From the NCBI GenBank assembly GCA_020634375.1, contig JACKBX010000011.1, forward strand, positions 62,001-126,000: a DNA stretch of 64,000 nt. Direction: 5' to 3'. The notes under the pieces were generated by a model. The model saw only the letters and a program-made list of their open reading frames with translations, had not been told where the DNA came from and searched no databases. This document shows, piece by piece, positions 42,019 through 49,985 of the stretch. This stretch comes from Ardenticatenaceae bacterium. Its GTDB lineage: Bacteria > Chloroflexota > Anaerolineae > Promineifilales > Promineifilaceae. The position numbers and the translations under genes were made by a program. Within the stretch, counting starts at the first letter, position 1; the number at the start of each line of letters is the position of its first letter.

Positions 42019-42049
42019 TGATATTTAGTATCATTGATATTTCGTATCA
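42019..42049 (-). promoter_or_regulatory. Two tandem Zur-type operator boxes
   Basis: TGATATTTAGTATCA (42019-42033) and TGATATTTCGTATCA (42035-42049) are 15-bp inverted repeats (TGATA-N5-TATCA) one base apart. They lie 19 to 49 bases before the znuA start. The form matches Fur/Zur operators (TGATAATnATTATCA type), and a Fur-family gene ends the operon. They could also affect the plus-strand lipoprotein gene at 42260. Confidence 0.8.
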
Positions 42050-42259
42050 ATTGTATGGCCCAAACCAAAATTGTCAAGAACTTATACGATTTTGATGGGC
42101 GATTGCGGGTACAGCTACTCACCACCTGCCACTTTCTTAACAACATCTTACGAAGGGAAGCTAGTTTACATTTTCGTAATAATTTCTAAGTATTCTGGGC
42201 ACGCAGGCCAAACGAGCGTTTGCATCACAAATTCAAAACGACTGAAAAGGAGACAGAAT

Positions 42260-43072
42260 ATGAAACGATTAATGATTTTATTCATGCTAGTTGGGTTATT
42301 GGCAGCTTGTGGGAGCAATTCAAACGACATGGCACACAACAACATGTCCAGCAGCACAAACAACGAGATGATGAATGAAGATACGGCCGATACCACTCAT
42401 GATGAAATGATGGATGATTCCACGACAAACGAGATGGCATCTGATGACATGATGCATGAAGACATGGCGTCAGATGAAGCGATGAGCGATGAAGCCATGT
42501 CCGACGACATGATGGATGAGACCATGTCTGACGAGATGCCATCTGACGATATGATGCATGAAGACATGGCATCTGATGAGACGATGAGCGATGAAGCCAT
42601 GTCCGACGACATGATGGCTGATGATATGATGCATGCCGCCTGGCAGGAGCTGCCACTGGTTAATGCTCGCACCGGTGAGACTTTTACGCTGGCTGATTTT
42701 TCGGGCAAAACGGTATTCGTCGAAACTATGGCAACCTGGTGTACCAACTGTCGTCAACAATTAACGAACGTAAGCGCAGCACGCGGTCAGCTAAACAGCG
42801 ACGAAGTCGTCTTTATCGCTCTCAGCGTAGAGACCAATATCAGCGCAGAAGAATTGGCAACTTATGCGGATAACCAGGGTTTTGATTGGCTCTTTGCGGT
42901 TATTTCCCCGGATATGTTGCAAATGCTGGCGGATGAATACGGCCGTACCATTGCCAATCCCCCCTCCACCCCCCACCTCATCATCCGTGCAGACGGCAGC
43001 ACCACCGACCTCATCACCGGCATTGACTCTGCCGAAGCTCTCGTTACCCAATTACACGCAGAAATGCAATAA
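42260..43072 (+). CDS. Thioredoxin-like lipoprotein with a Met/Asp/His-rich repeat region
   Basis: This is 270 residues from the ATG at 42260, preceded by AAGGAGACAGAAT. The signal peptide MKRLMILFMLVGLLAAC ends in a lipobox. Residues about 20-130 are almost entirely Met, Asp, Glu, Ser, Ala and His, in a duplicated 36-residue unit containing SDDMMHEDMASDE and AMSDEAMSDDMM. Such MxxM/DMMH-rich tracts could bind Cu(I) or other soft metals. The C-terminal 140 residues are a TlpA/peroxiredoxin-like thioredoxin fold with the active site TWCTNCRQQL, a cis-Pro-like PPSTPHLII, and GSTTDLITG. It is followed by ccdA, its likely electron donor. Confidence 0.88.
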   Translation: MKRLMILFMLVGLLAACGSNSNDMAHNNMSSSTNNEMMNEDTADTTHDEMMDDSTTNEMASDDMMHEDMASDEAMSDEAMSDDMMDETMSDEMPSDDMMHEDMASDETMSDEAMSDDMMADDMMHAAWQELPLVNARTGETFTLADFSGKTVFVETMATWCTNCRQQLTNVSAARGQLNSDEVVFIALSVETNISAEELATYADNQGFDWLFAVISPDMLQMLADEYGRTIANPPSTPHLIIRADGSTTDLITGIDSAEALVTQLHAEMQ

Positions 43073-43084
43073 CTAATTGCTAAC

Positions 43085-43123
43085 AGCTAACGGCTAGTAG
43101 CTTTCAGCTACTAGCCGTTAGCT
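43085..43123. repeat. GCTAAC-word hairpin between the lipoprotein gene and ccdA
   Basis: AGCTAACGGCTAGTAGCT and AGCTACTAGCCGTTAGCT are perfect 18-bp arms around TTC. It starts 12 bases after the stop codon and ends 11 bases before the ccdA ATG. It shares the GCTAAC word with 23912-23964. Confidence 0.9.
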
Positions 43124-43134
43124 CAAAGAAAATT

Positions 43135-43800
43135 ATGAGCGAACTCATTCAAGCATTTATTCTCGGCAACAGCGCCATCCTCACCAATGTCTGCATTTTG
43201 CCATTGTATCCTGGGCTGATTGCCTTTTTAGCAGGCAATGCAGCGAACGAAGAAGCACGGCGGGCCACCAAGTGGCTGGGCCTACTTGTGCTGGCAGGCG
43301 TACTAACAATGATGACGTTGGTAGGCGGACTGTTGTACTTTTTCAAGCAATCCTTCAGCACCATTTTGCCAGTGCTGCTGCCCATCATCTATGGCATTGT
43401 CATCATCCTCGGTGTGCTTATGCTGTTGGGACGCAACCCCTTTGCGCGGCTCACAACGGCGCAGGCTCCCGTACTGCGCAATCCCTATGTGTCAGCCTAT
43501 GTGTATGGCTTGCTGCTGGGGCCAATGACGCTGCCCTGTGCCGGGCCGCTGGTTGTCAGCGCCTTTTTGCTGGGTACGGGCAGCGTAGCGGCATTGGCCG
43601 ATAGTCTGGCTTACTTTTTCGCCTTCGGATTGGGTTTCGGCTGGCCGTTAGTGCTGCTGCCCTTCATCGCCATGCCCTTACAAAAGCAGTTTACGCGCTG
43701 GATGACGCAGCGGTACACGCTGCTCACCCGTGTTTCTGGGGCGCTGCTGGTAGCCATTGGGTTGTTTGGTGTGTATGCGGATTTGCTGCCGAATTTGTAA
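43135..43800 (+). CDS. ccdA: CcdA/DsbD-type thiol-disulfide transmembrane electron carrier
   Basis: This is a 221-residue, six-helix membrane protein. The first helix region carries ILTNVCILPLYPGLIAFLAG with Cys and the following Pro, and the fourth has GPMTLPCAGPLVVSAFLLG with the second Cys. These two cysteines shuttle electrons from cytoplasmic thioredoxin across the membrane in the DsbD/CcdA family. The gene directly follows the thioredoxin-like lipoprotein, so it should keep that CTNC site reduced outside the cell. No cytochrome c maturation gene is nearby, so the pair may serve metal handling or oxidative repair instead. Confidence 0.9.
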   Translation: MSELIQAFILGNSAILTNVCILPLYPGLIAFLAGNAANEEARRATKWLGLLVLAGVLTMMTLVGGLLYFFKQSFSTILPVLLPIIYGIVIILGVLMLLGRNPFARLTTAQAPVLRNPYVSAYVYGLLLGPMTLPCAGPLVVSAFLLGTGSVAALADSLAYFFAFGLGFGWPLVLLPFIAMPLQKQFTRWMTQRYTLLTRVSGALLVAIGLFGVYADLLPNL

Positions 43801-43809
43801 CGAGAACTC

Positions 43810-43868
43810 GTGAAACGTGAAGCGTAAAACGTGAAATGAGAGCCTTCACTTCACGTTTTACGTTTCAC
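43810..43868. repeat. GTGAAACGT-word hairpin between convergent genes
   Basis: The left arm 43810-43835 (GTGAAACGTGAAGCGTAAAA...) and right arm 43845-43868 (...CGTTTTACGTTTCAC) share permuted copies of GTGAAACGT. The TAA stop of the DUF123 gene lies inside the right arm. A lone half copy occurs at 38210-38228 near the pgm start. Confidence 0.8.
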
Positions 43869-44406
43869 GCCAGATTTGAGCCACTCTGTCCCACCACGCT
43901 TCATCAGCGGCAACACGCAAAAGGTGAGTTTCGCCGCTGGCGTCGCTGGCGCCGAGGCTGGGGATGAGAGCGTGGGTGGCGGCGTCGGCCATCAAGCGAC
44001 GGGCCAGGTGGCTTTCCAACCGGTCGCGGCTGCGGATGAGAAGAACGTGGGTGAGGGTGACGGCCGTTTCCTCCAACAAATAGTCCACATGCCAATGCAG
44101 CCGTTTGGGGGCCAGTCGCCAATTCGCCCGAAGCAGCCCCAACGCCACAAACTGCCGCTGCATCTCCACAAAAATGGCGTGATGCGCACCCTGGCTGCGC
44201 GAAGCATGACGCAGCAGCCGCGCCGCCAGACCGCGCATCGCCGACCCCACGTACACATACTCCCCACGCGGCACAAACAACGCCGCCCCACCGGCAAAGC
44301 GGCCAAAACGCACCTGTAAATCGGCCATCACCTGAATGCGTAAGAGGTAACTGCCAGTAGAAACGGCCGTGTCACCCACCACAACAACTTGATCCATATG
44401 ACTCAT
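43858..44406 (-). CDS. DUF123 (GIY-YIG-like) family protein
   Basis: This is a 182-residue protein matching the DUF123 pattern, a GIY-YIG-related fold found alone or fused to endonuclease III in archaea and bacteria. Visible segments are GSYLLRIQV, VPRGEYVYVGSAMRGLAARLLRH (the YVGSA motif and the Arg/His of the fold), KRLHWHVDYLLEE, and IPSLGASDASGETHLLRV near the C-terminus. The conserved GFGxSDC is GASDAS here, so the usual Cys is lost. The function is unknown; a nuclease-like role is possible but unproven. Convergent with ccdA through a word-repeat hairpin. Confidence 0.82.
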   Translation of the reverse strand: MSHMDQVVVVGDTAVSTGSYLLRIQVMADLQVRFGRFAGGAALFVPRGEYVYVGSAMRGLAARLLRHASRSQGAHHAIFVEMQRQFVALGLLRANWRLAPKRLHWHVDYLLEETAVTLTHVLLIRSRDRLESHLARRLMADAATHALIPSLGASDASGETHLLRVAADEAWWDRVAQIWRET

Positions 44407-44409
44407 TGG

Positions 44410-44480
44410 TATTCAGTAATCAGTGGTCAGTAACAATTCGCCCTGACTGCTCTCACTGAAAACTAAATACTGATCACTGC
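44410..44480. repeat. CAGTATTCAGT-word imperfect hairpin
   Basis: The sequence GGTATTCAGTAATCAGTGG on the left and ACTAAATACTGATCACTG on the right are degenerate inverted copies. The TGA stop of the ROK gene (44474-44476) lies inside the right arm. Related copies are at 49835-49900 and 59310-59403. Confidence 0.7.
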
Positions 44481-45424
44481 TGCACCCCTTCCACCAACGC
44501 CACCGCGCCCCACAATGGAGCATCATCGGCAAACTGTGCCGGGATGATGGTGAAATGCACTTCTGGCATGGCCGTCTCGTGGGCGGCGCGGCGTACCTCA
44601 TCCCACCACAACGGCCCGGCCTTGGTCACGCCGCCGCCCAGCACAAACAACTGCGGGTTGATGAAATTGGCCGCATTACCAATTCCCACGCCCAAAGCCC
44701 ATGCACTACGTTGCAAAATACTTCGCGCAATCACATCGCCATTGGCCGCTGCTTCGGCCACCGCTTTACCGGTAGCAAGACCATGACCCTGCACCTGAGC
44801 GCGATAATCTTGCGCCATGTATGGGCCAGAAGCAAGCCGTTCTACGCAGCCGCGCTTGCCGCAAAGGCACATGGGGCCATTGGGGTCAACGACGGTGTGT
44901 CCAATCTCGCCGGCCATGCCTTCGTGGCCGCGCCAGGACTGCCCGCCCAAAATCCAGCCGCCGCCCACACCCGTACTCACAGTGATATACAGTAAGGAAT
45001 TCACGCCACGCCCCGCGCCAAAACGCCATTCCCCCAATGCGGCGGTGTTGGCATCGTTGTCCACGCGCACAGGTACGCCAAATTCTGCCTCTAAGCGCTG
45101 CTGCAAGGGGAAGTTGTGCCAGCCGGGGACGTGATGTGAGAGACGCACAGTGCCGCTAGCGTGATCTACCGGGCCACCAAAGCTGACGCCAACGGCCGTT
45201 ACCGGTCTCCCCGCCAGCAGTTCATGCCCCAGGGCAATCATCGTTTCCAGTTCATAGCGGGCATCCGTACCAGCCGGGGTGAAGATGCGCTTATGCGCTA
45301 ACCAGGCGGGTTGTTTGAGCTGCCGATCTACCGACAGCACAGCGGCGGTCAGCTTGGTGCCCCCAAAATCAAGGGCGAGGAGTAAGGATGAAGGGTGAAG
45401 GGTGAGCGATGAAGGGTTGTTCAT
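44474..45424 (-). CDS. ROK family sugar kinase (glucokinase-like)
   Basis: This is about 316 residues from the ATG at 45424. The phosphate-1 motif is LALDFGGTKLTAAVL. The catalytic Asp is in VRVDNDANTAALGEW (about residue 120), and the adenosine/phosphate-2 loop is ITVSTGVGGGWI. The ROK zinc motif CLCGKRGCVE (about 185) is complete. Absence of an N-terminal helix-turn-helix marks it as a kinase rather than a NagC/Mlc repressor; glucose, mannose or N-acetylhexosamines are plausible substrates. The first 13 codons (NPSSLTLHPSS) are written in the GAAGGGTGAAGG repeat word. Confidence 0.9.
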   Translation of the reverse strand: MNNPSSLTLHPSSLLLALDFGGTKLTAAVLSVDRQLKQPAWLAHKRIFTPAGTDARYELETMIALGHELLAGRPVTAVGVSFGGPVDHASGTVRLSHHVPGWHNFPLQQRLEAEFGVPVRVDNDANTAALGEWRFGAGRGVNSLLYITVSTGVGGGWILGGQSWRGHEGMAGEIGHTVVDPNGPMCLCGKRGCVERLASGPYMAQDYRAQVQGHGLATGKAVAEAAANGDVIARSILQRSAWALGVGIGNAANFINPQLFVLGGGVTKAGPLWWDEVRRAAHETAMPEVHFTIIPAQFADDAPLWGAVALVEGVQQ

Positions 45425-45448
45425 GCGTGTGGCCTTTTGCTGAAGCAA

Positions 45449-45478
45449 AGTATAATCGGGCGTATTATGCCACAATAA
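45449..45478 (-). promoter_or_regulatory. Promoter of the ROK gene
   Basis: On the minus strand TTATTG (45473-45478) and TATACT (45449-45454) are separated by 18 bases. The start would be about 18 bases before the ATG. The -35 overlaps the first bases of the GATAGA-word hairpin at 45478. Confidence 0.45.
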
Positions 45479-45548
45479 GATAGAGTTTGGAGATAGAGAT
45501 AGAGGGCTTGCAGAAATGGAAATCTCTATCTCTACACTCTATCTATCT
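45478..45548. repeat. GATAGA-word hairpin in a divergent gap
   Basis: Left arm 45478-45504 (AGATAGAGTTTGGAGATAGA...) and right arm 45524-45548 (...CTACACTCTATCTATCT) pair over most of their length. It lies between the divergent ROK gene and the gene at 45558, ending just before the latter's ribosome-binding site. Confidence 0.82.
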
Positions 45549-45557
45549 TCAGGAGAG

Positions 45558-46712
45558 ATGATGACTGATAACGGATACGATTTACTGGACCAATTTGACA
45601 CGGCTCCCTATGAGAAGCGGGTGCAACTGTTTCGCACTGCGCTGGCAAACGGCCGTCTTGACGAAGATACCGCGTTTGAAATGTTGAGCGATTTGTATGA
45701 TGACACGGCCGTTCACGATGCCCGCTCTCTTTTCGACGAATGGGTTACAGCACTGCGCACACAGGCTCCTGAACTTTACGCCGGGATTGCCGGGTACTTG
45801 CTGGAATGGCAAATCACTCACGCCCTGGTGGACGGCCGTACTGCCGAACTACCCGCTCTCAGCCAACAGTTGGCGCAGCAAGCTGCCAGTTTCCCCAACG
45901 AAGTGGTGGTGACTGGCGAGAAGTTGGCCTACTACGGCCAGCTTGACACACTGGCAAAAATGATGAGCACAGCCTGGCCGCACATCCAAAACGCCGACTT
46001 CGACGAGTGGGCGGTGGAAGAATTCGCTGTGCAAGGCATGAATTACGCGATTTTGAATTATGTAGCAACGGCCGTTTCTCCTGACCCCACCGATCCACAT
46101 CTCCTCGCTTTGCTCGACCCCTTCGCTGAAATTGAAGCCGACACGCTGACAGAATATCTAGCCCAGGTCACCGGGCAGACCAACCGCTCCTGGCAGCCCA
46201 GCGATTTTGCCGTGCCGCCACAAAGCAGCAATGCCGTCGAAATCCCCGACGAAGTAGATGCCAACCTGACACAATTACTGCGCGAATTTATGCACGCCGT
46301 GCACAGCGAGAAATCTCTCCCGCTCAGTCGTGCCGCCCTGGCTTATTGGCCGCTCAACGAATATTTGCTCTCACGCCTGGAAGAAAGCGCCCGCGCCTAC
46401 CAACCCCGGCGCAAAAAAGCGGGCCGTTTTGAGCGCAAAACGTACGGACTTTCGCCATTGTGCCCCACAACCATCAGCCTGGCGCAGTTCCTTTCCAATA
46501 TGCTGGAACTGGTTGCCCCGCAGCATTACCCGACAGCGGCCATATTGTCTGTGCTGCCCACCTGGCTGCGCTTCTTGCACAATCGCGGCCTGATCACGGC
46601 TGAACAGCAAGCACAAACCGAATTAGGCTTGCAAGAGCTGCTACCAGAACTGCGTGAATTTTGGGGCGACATGCCCACAGACCCAGCACTGGTGGCGTGC
46701 GTGATGGAATAG
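45558..46712 (+). CDS. Hypothetical protein, 384 residues
   Basis: I do not recognise this family. AGGAGAG lies just before the ATGATG at 45558-45563. The protein is acidic, all-helical in appearance and soluble, with no motif that marks an enzyme. Two helical parts are visible: an N-terminal region of short repeats (LLDQFDTAPYEKRVQLFRTAL, DEDTAFEMLSDLYDDTAV, AYYGQLDTLAKMM), like a HEAT/TPR-type solenoid, and a C-terminal region with LCPTTISLAQFLSNMLELV and LPTWLRFLHNRGLITAEQQ. It is followed by a half palindrome and an RlmK-like gene 43 bases on. A scaffold or regulatory role is only a guess. Confidence 0.8.
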   Translation: MMTDNGYDLLDQFDTAPYEKRVQLFRTALANGRLDEDTAFEMLSDLYDDTAVHDARSLFDEWVTALRTQAPELYAGIAGYLLEWQITHALVDGRTAELPALSQQLAQQAASFPNEVVVTGEKLAYYGQLDTLAKMMSTAWPHIQNADFDEWAVEEFAVQGMNYAILNYVATAVSPDPTDPHLLALLDPFAEIEADTLTEYLAQVTGQTNRSWQPSDFAVPPQSSNAVEIPDEVDANLTQLLREFMHAVHSEKSLPLSRAALAYWPLNEYLLSRLEESARAYQPRRKKAGRFERKTYGLSPLCPTTISLAQFLSNMLELVAPQHYPTAAILSVLPTWLRFLHNRGLITAEQQAQTELGLQELLPELREFWGDMPTDPALVACVME

Positions 46713-46716
46713 GTTT

Positions 46717-46731
46717 AGATTTGTCAAATCT
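46717..46731. repeat. Half copy of the AGATT/AATCT palindrome family
   Basis: AGATTTGTCAAATCT is itself a 7-bp palindrome around T, identical in word to one arm of the 15-bp-arm elements. It begins 4 bases after the stop of the gene at 45558. Confidence 0.6.
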
Positions 46732-46755
46732 CTGAATAAGTCAGGAGTCCCCCTC

Positions 46756-47688
46756 TTGCTTGCAAATCGCCTTCGCAAACGGCAGCGTCATTTGCGTAAA
46801 TGGGCTGCCCGCCAAAATACAACTTGCTACCGCCTTTACGAGCGCGACATCCCTGAATACCCGCTTATCGTGGACTGGTACGATGGGGAAGCGGTCGTCT
46901 GGTTGTACGAGCGCAAACGGGACGAGACACCAGAGGAAGAAGATGCGTTCCGCGATGAAGCGTTGGCGGAAATTCAGGCTGGATTAAATCTGAGTGTGGC
47001 GCAAATTTTTGTGAAGGAGCGGGCACGGCAGCGGGGCAGTGAGCAGTACGGCCGTTTCGACCAGCAATCTCACCTGCGTACCGTCAGTGAACAGGGGCTG
47101 CGCTTTGAGGTCAATCTCAGCGATTACCTGGATACTGGCCTCTTCCTCGACCATCGCATCACCCGCAACATGGTGCGGCAGCGTGCCCGTGACAAACGGA
47201 TGTTGAATCTATTTGCTTACACAGGTTCCTTCACTTGCTATGCGTTGGATGGGGGAACGGCCGTAACCACCACCGTAGACCTGAGCAACACCTACTGCGA
47301 CTGGACGGCCCGCAACATGACCTTAAACGGATTCACCCCCAACCAGCAAAACCGCATCATCCAGGCGGACTGCCTGCAATATTTAGACGACGCCGCCCAA
47401 CGCCGCGAGCGGTATGACCTCATCGTCTGCGACCCACCGACTTTTAGCAACTCCAAACGCATGGCTCAAGGCTCCTTCGACGTAAACCGCGATCACCCTG
47501 ACCTCATTCGCGCCTGCGCCTGCCTGCTCTCCCCCGGCGGCGAACTCTTTTTCAGCAATAACTCACGCCGCTTCAAATTAGACGAAGCGGCACTATCTGG
47601 TCTGGCAGTTCAAGACATCACCGCTCAAACCATCCCCGCAGACTTCCGCAACCAGCGCATTCACCAGTGCTGGCTTATCCAGCAATAG
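46756..47688 (+). CDS. 23S rRNA methyltransferase, RlmK-like (C-terminal half of RlmKL)
   Basis: This is 310 residues. The start is TTG at 46756, with TCAGGAG at a good distance; no ATG fits. The N-terminal MLANRLRKRQRHLRKWA and YERDIPEYPLIVDWYDG match the lead-in of the RlmK (guanine-N7-2069) half of E. coli RlmKL. The Rossmann methyltransferase domain has NLFAYTGSFTCYAL (motif I), VDLSNTYCDW, and the catalytic-type CDPPTFSNSKRM (motif IV), then FSNNSRRF. The RlmL half (THUMP plus m2G methyltransferase) is absent, so this is a stand-alone RlmK-type enzyme. The exact target base is inferred from the family. Confidence 0.88.
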   Translation: MLANRLRKRQRHLRKWAARQNTTCYRLYERDIPEYPLIVDWYDGEAVVWLYERKRDETPEEEDAFRDEALAEIQAGLNLSVAQIFVKERARQRGSEQYGRFDQQSHLRTVSEQGLRFEVNLSDYLDTGLFLDHRITRNMVRQRARDKRMLNLFAYTGSFTCYALDGGTAVTTTVDLSNTYCDWTARNMTLNGFTPNQQNRIIQADCLQYLDDAAQRRERYDLIVCDPPTFSNSKRMAQGSFDVNRDHPDLIRACACLLSPGGELFFSNNSRRFKLDEAALSGLAVQDITAQTIPADFRNQRIHQCWLIQQ

Positions 47689-47775
47689 CACAGTTTTGCC
47701 AATACCCGTGCGACTAAGGAACTGCGTTCCCCAAGAGGTATGTTGTTTTCGAGCATAAATATAGCGTCTCTATTT

Positions 47776-47804
47776 TTGACTGTGGTCAATATTAGTGCTA
47801 GCAT
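47776..47804 (+). promoter_or_regulatory. Promoter and possible operator of the TetR/MFS operon
   Basis: TTGACT (47776-47781) and TAGCAT (47799-47804) have a 17-base spacer. TTGACTGTGGTCAA (47776-47789) is a 5-bp-arm inverted repeat overlapping the -35, a likely site for autorepression by the TetR protein. Confidence 0.5.
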
Positions 47805-47833
47805 ATCCAGCCTTACAGAAAAGGAGACTGAGC

Positions 47834-48433
47834 ATGGCACAAACATTAACCCGAACTCAAAGGCGACAACGAGCAACAAAAGAGCGGATTTTTCGAGTGG
47901 CGATGGATTTATTCATCACCAAGGGGTTTGAAAATACCACTGTTTCCGAAATCACAGAAGCGGCCGATATTGGCAAAGGCACGTTTTTCACGTACTTCCC
48001 CACCAAAGAGGCAATTTTTCGGCAGCTTGGGGCCATGATGATGGAAACGATGTCGACGACAGCCGAGGAGGGCTTGAGCCAAAATCAACCCATCTCTCTG
48101 GTTTTGAAAAACACGCTGCTTGCTTCCGTAGATTGGCATGAAGCGAATAAGCCCATCACCCAACAAGTGGTACGCTCCCATTTTTCTATGGATGCGGAAA
48201 CTTCTAACAAAAACCGGCTGGTTGAGATGTTGGCGTCGTTGGTTCGCACGGGGCAAAGTCATGGGGAGTTCACCAGTGAATTTGAGGCATGGGATACGGC
48301 CGTTGTTCTGGCAGGAGCCTACTTTGCCGTCATCGCTTTTTGGGCATTGGCTGAGGATGACCACCTGCGGGAAAGGCTGACCTCATCTGTTGATATTGTC
48401 TTAAAGGGCATGGTGGCAAATCATGAACCGTAA
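47834..48433 (+). CDS. TetR family transcriptional regulator
   Basis: This is 199 residues from the ATG at 47834, preceded by AAGGAGACTGAGC. The N-terminal DNA-binding domain is typical: RIFRVAMDLFITKGFENTTVSEITEAADIGKGTFFTYFPTKEAIF (positions about 20-65, quoted as the recognisable stretch GKGTFFTYFPTKEAI). The C-terminal ligand domain is divergent, as usual. Its last 11 bases overlap the MFS transporter gene, so the two are translationally coupled and the regulator most likely represses its own operon until the pump substrate binds. Confidence 0.92.
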   Translation: MAQTLTRTQRRQRATKERIFRVAMDLFITKGFENTTVSEITEAADIGKGTFFTYFPTKEAIFRQLGAMMMETMSTTAEEGLSQNQPISLVLKNTLLASVDWHEANKPITQQVVRSHFSMDAETSNKNRLVEMLASLVRTGQSHGEFTSEFEAWDTAVVLAGAYFAVIAFWALAEDDHLRERLTSSVDIVLKGMVANHEP

Positions 48434-49781
48434 ATGGATTGGCTTCAGCGGCATTCTGGTGGGCATGAGTGCATCAGCCTTAATGCAAACATTGGTCGCC
48501 ACCTCGCTGCCCGTCATTGAGCGCGACCTGGGGGGGATGGCCCTATACAGTTGGGTATTTGCGGGCTACATGCTGGCCTCCACCATCAGTATCCCCCTGT
48601 TTGCCCGGTTAGCAGATGTGGTCGGTCGCCGCACGTTGTACGTGGTGGGAATACTCGTTTTTCTCATTGGGTCAGCATTGGTCGGCGCGTCGCAAAGCAT
48701 GGAGTTGTTGGTCGCTTTCCGTGTGCTGCAAGGGATTGGCGCGGGGGCTGTGGCTCCGGCAGCGCTTGCTTCCATTGGCGACCTGTTTAGCGATGAGGAG
48801 CGCGGGAAAATATTTGGCATCATCGGGGCGGTGCAGGTGCTGGCAAATTTGATTGGCCCGCCTTTGGGCGGCTGGATAACGGATACGTTCTCATGGCGTT
48901 GGGGATTCTACCTCATCCTTCCGGTTGGCCTGCTGGCGATGATTCTGGCTGCACTAGGGCTGCAAGATAAGATGCGGGCTAGCAATTGGCGCACTTTGCA
49001 CATTGATTGGATTGGCGCTCTCTTAATCGGTTCGGGGTTATTCATCGGCCTTTTGGGGTTCCAGCAAATTGGGCTGGGTGCAGGCCATCTTGTGTATGGG
49101 ATTGCTTTGTGCGTGGGCACGGCCGTTCTTCTCAATTTCGCCGTACAGTGGGAACAAAAACAGGCTGAACCCGTGATCCCCATCGCCCTCCTAAGCCATC
49201 CGTCTTTATGGCGGGCCACGCTGGGCACACTGCTGCTGGGCTTTGTGACCAACAGCGCCGTTGCCTATTTCCCCCTTTACCTGGAAAAAATCTACGAGCA
49301 AACGGCCACATCTGCGGGGCTGGCCTTGCTGCCTATGTTGCTCATGGCCGGTGTGGCTTCAGGTGTCGGTGGCGCACTGGCCAACGGTTGGCCGCGCCAG
49401 GCGCAGGCTGCTGCCTGGGTGTTGATTATCGCGGGGTTCTTGTCGTTGACCGTGATGAAGAGCAGCAATATTGGCTGGATGACGGCCGTTATCGGCGCAG
49501 GCATGGGGCTGTTGCTACCCGTCTATCTCCAGCTAGCGCAACAAGCAGGTGGCGATTCCCATCTGGCGACAGCCAGCGGACTCGTGCAGCTAGCACGCAA
49601 CTTGGGCGGGGCAATGGGCATCCCCTTGCTTGGCATTTGGCTCCTCGGTGGTGAAGTGGGGCAAACGGCGTTCAGCTTCATCTTCGCCACCCTGACAACA
49701 ATTGGCTTTGCCGGACTGTTATTGGGCTTAATCAGCCCCCGGCCAAGCGTATACAACGAACACTATTTACCAACTGACTAA
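48423..49781 (+). CDS. MFS drug/efflux transporter (DHA2/EmrB-QacA type)
   Basis: This is a 452-residue polytopic membrane protein with 12 to 14 helices. Helix 1 contains SALMQTLVATSLPVIERDLGG, where the usual Asp of the DHA2 'D1' motif is replaced by Gln/Thr. Motif A is FARLADVVGRRTLYV, and motif C-like sequence lies in LANLIGPPLGGWITD with the FSWRWGFYLILPVG signature of DHA2 pumps. It starts inside the tetR gene. Expected to export drugs or amphipathic compounds by proton exchange; the substrate is unknown. Confidence 0.9.
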   Translation: MNRKWIGFSGILVGMSASALMQTLVATSLPVIERDLGGMALYSWVFAGYMLASTISIPLFARLADVVGRRTLYVVGILVFLIGSALVGASQSMELLVAFRVLQGIGAGAVAPAALASIGDLFSDEERGKIFGIIGAVQVLANLIGPPLGGWITDTFSWRWGFYLILPVGLLAMILAALGLQDKMRASNWRTLHIDWIGALLIGSGLFIGLLGFQQIGLGAGHLVYGIALCVGTAVLLNFAVQWEQKQAEPVIPIALLSHPSLWRATLGTLLLGFVTNSAVAYFPLYLEKIYEQTATSAGLALLPMLLMAGVASGVGGALANGWPRQAQAAAWVLIIAGFLSLTVMKSSNIGWMTAVIGAGMGLLLPVYLQLAQQAGGDSHLATASGLVQLARNLGGAMGIPLLGIWLLGGEVGQTAFSFIFATLTTIGFAGLLLGLISPRPSVYNEHYLPTD

Positions 49782-49790
49782 TTCAATCTG

Positions 49791-49960
49791 AAGTTTAGAG
49801 CTAGAGGATGGAGCTAGTACCGGTATTCAGTAACCAGTTATCAGTGGGTGCAACCTCTGATAATGGCCTACTGAAAACTGAATACTGACCTCTGATTACT
49901 GCTACTAGAGGCAAATAGTCGAGTAATTCCTCTAGCTCTAGCTCCAAACTCTAAACTCAA
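49791..49960. repeat. Nested word-repeat inverted repeat
   Basis: Outer arms of the AGAGCTAGAGG word (49791-49819 and about 49930-49960, with CCTCTAGCTCTAGCTCC) enclose inner arms of the CAGTATTCAGT word (49835-49857 and 49871-49892). Both words also occur elsewhere (38133-38155; 44410 and 59310). It fills the gap between the MFS gene and the next gene. Confidence 0.7.
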
Positions 49961-49985
49961 GTTCAACACAGCAGAAGGTGTATAC

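Noticed and set aside
45384..45548. Riboswitch or RNA gene in the ROK upstream region
   Set aside because: The pairing is explained by GATAGA and GAAGGG word repeats also found elsewhere. No known riboswitch core was recognised.
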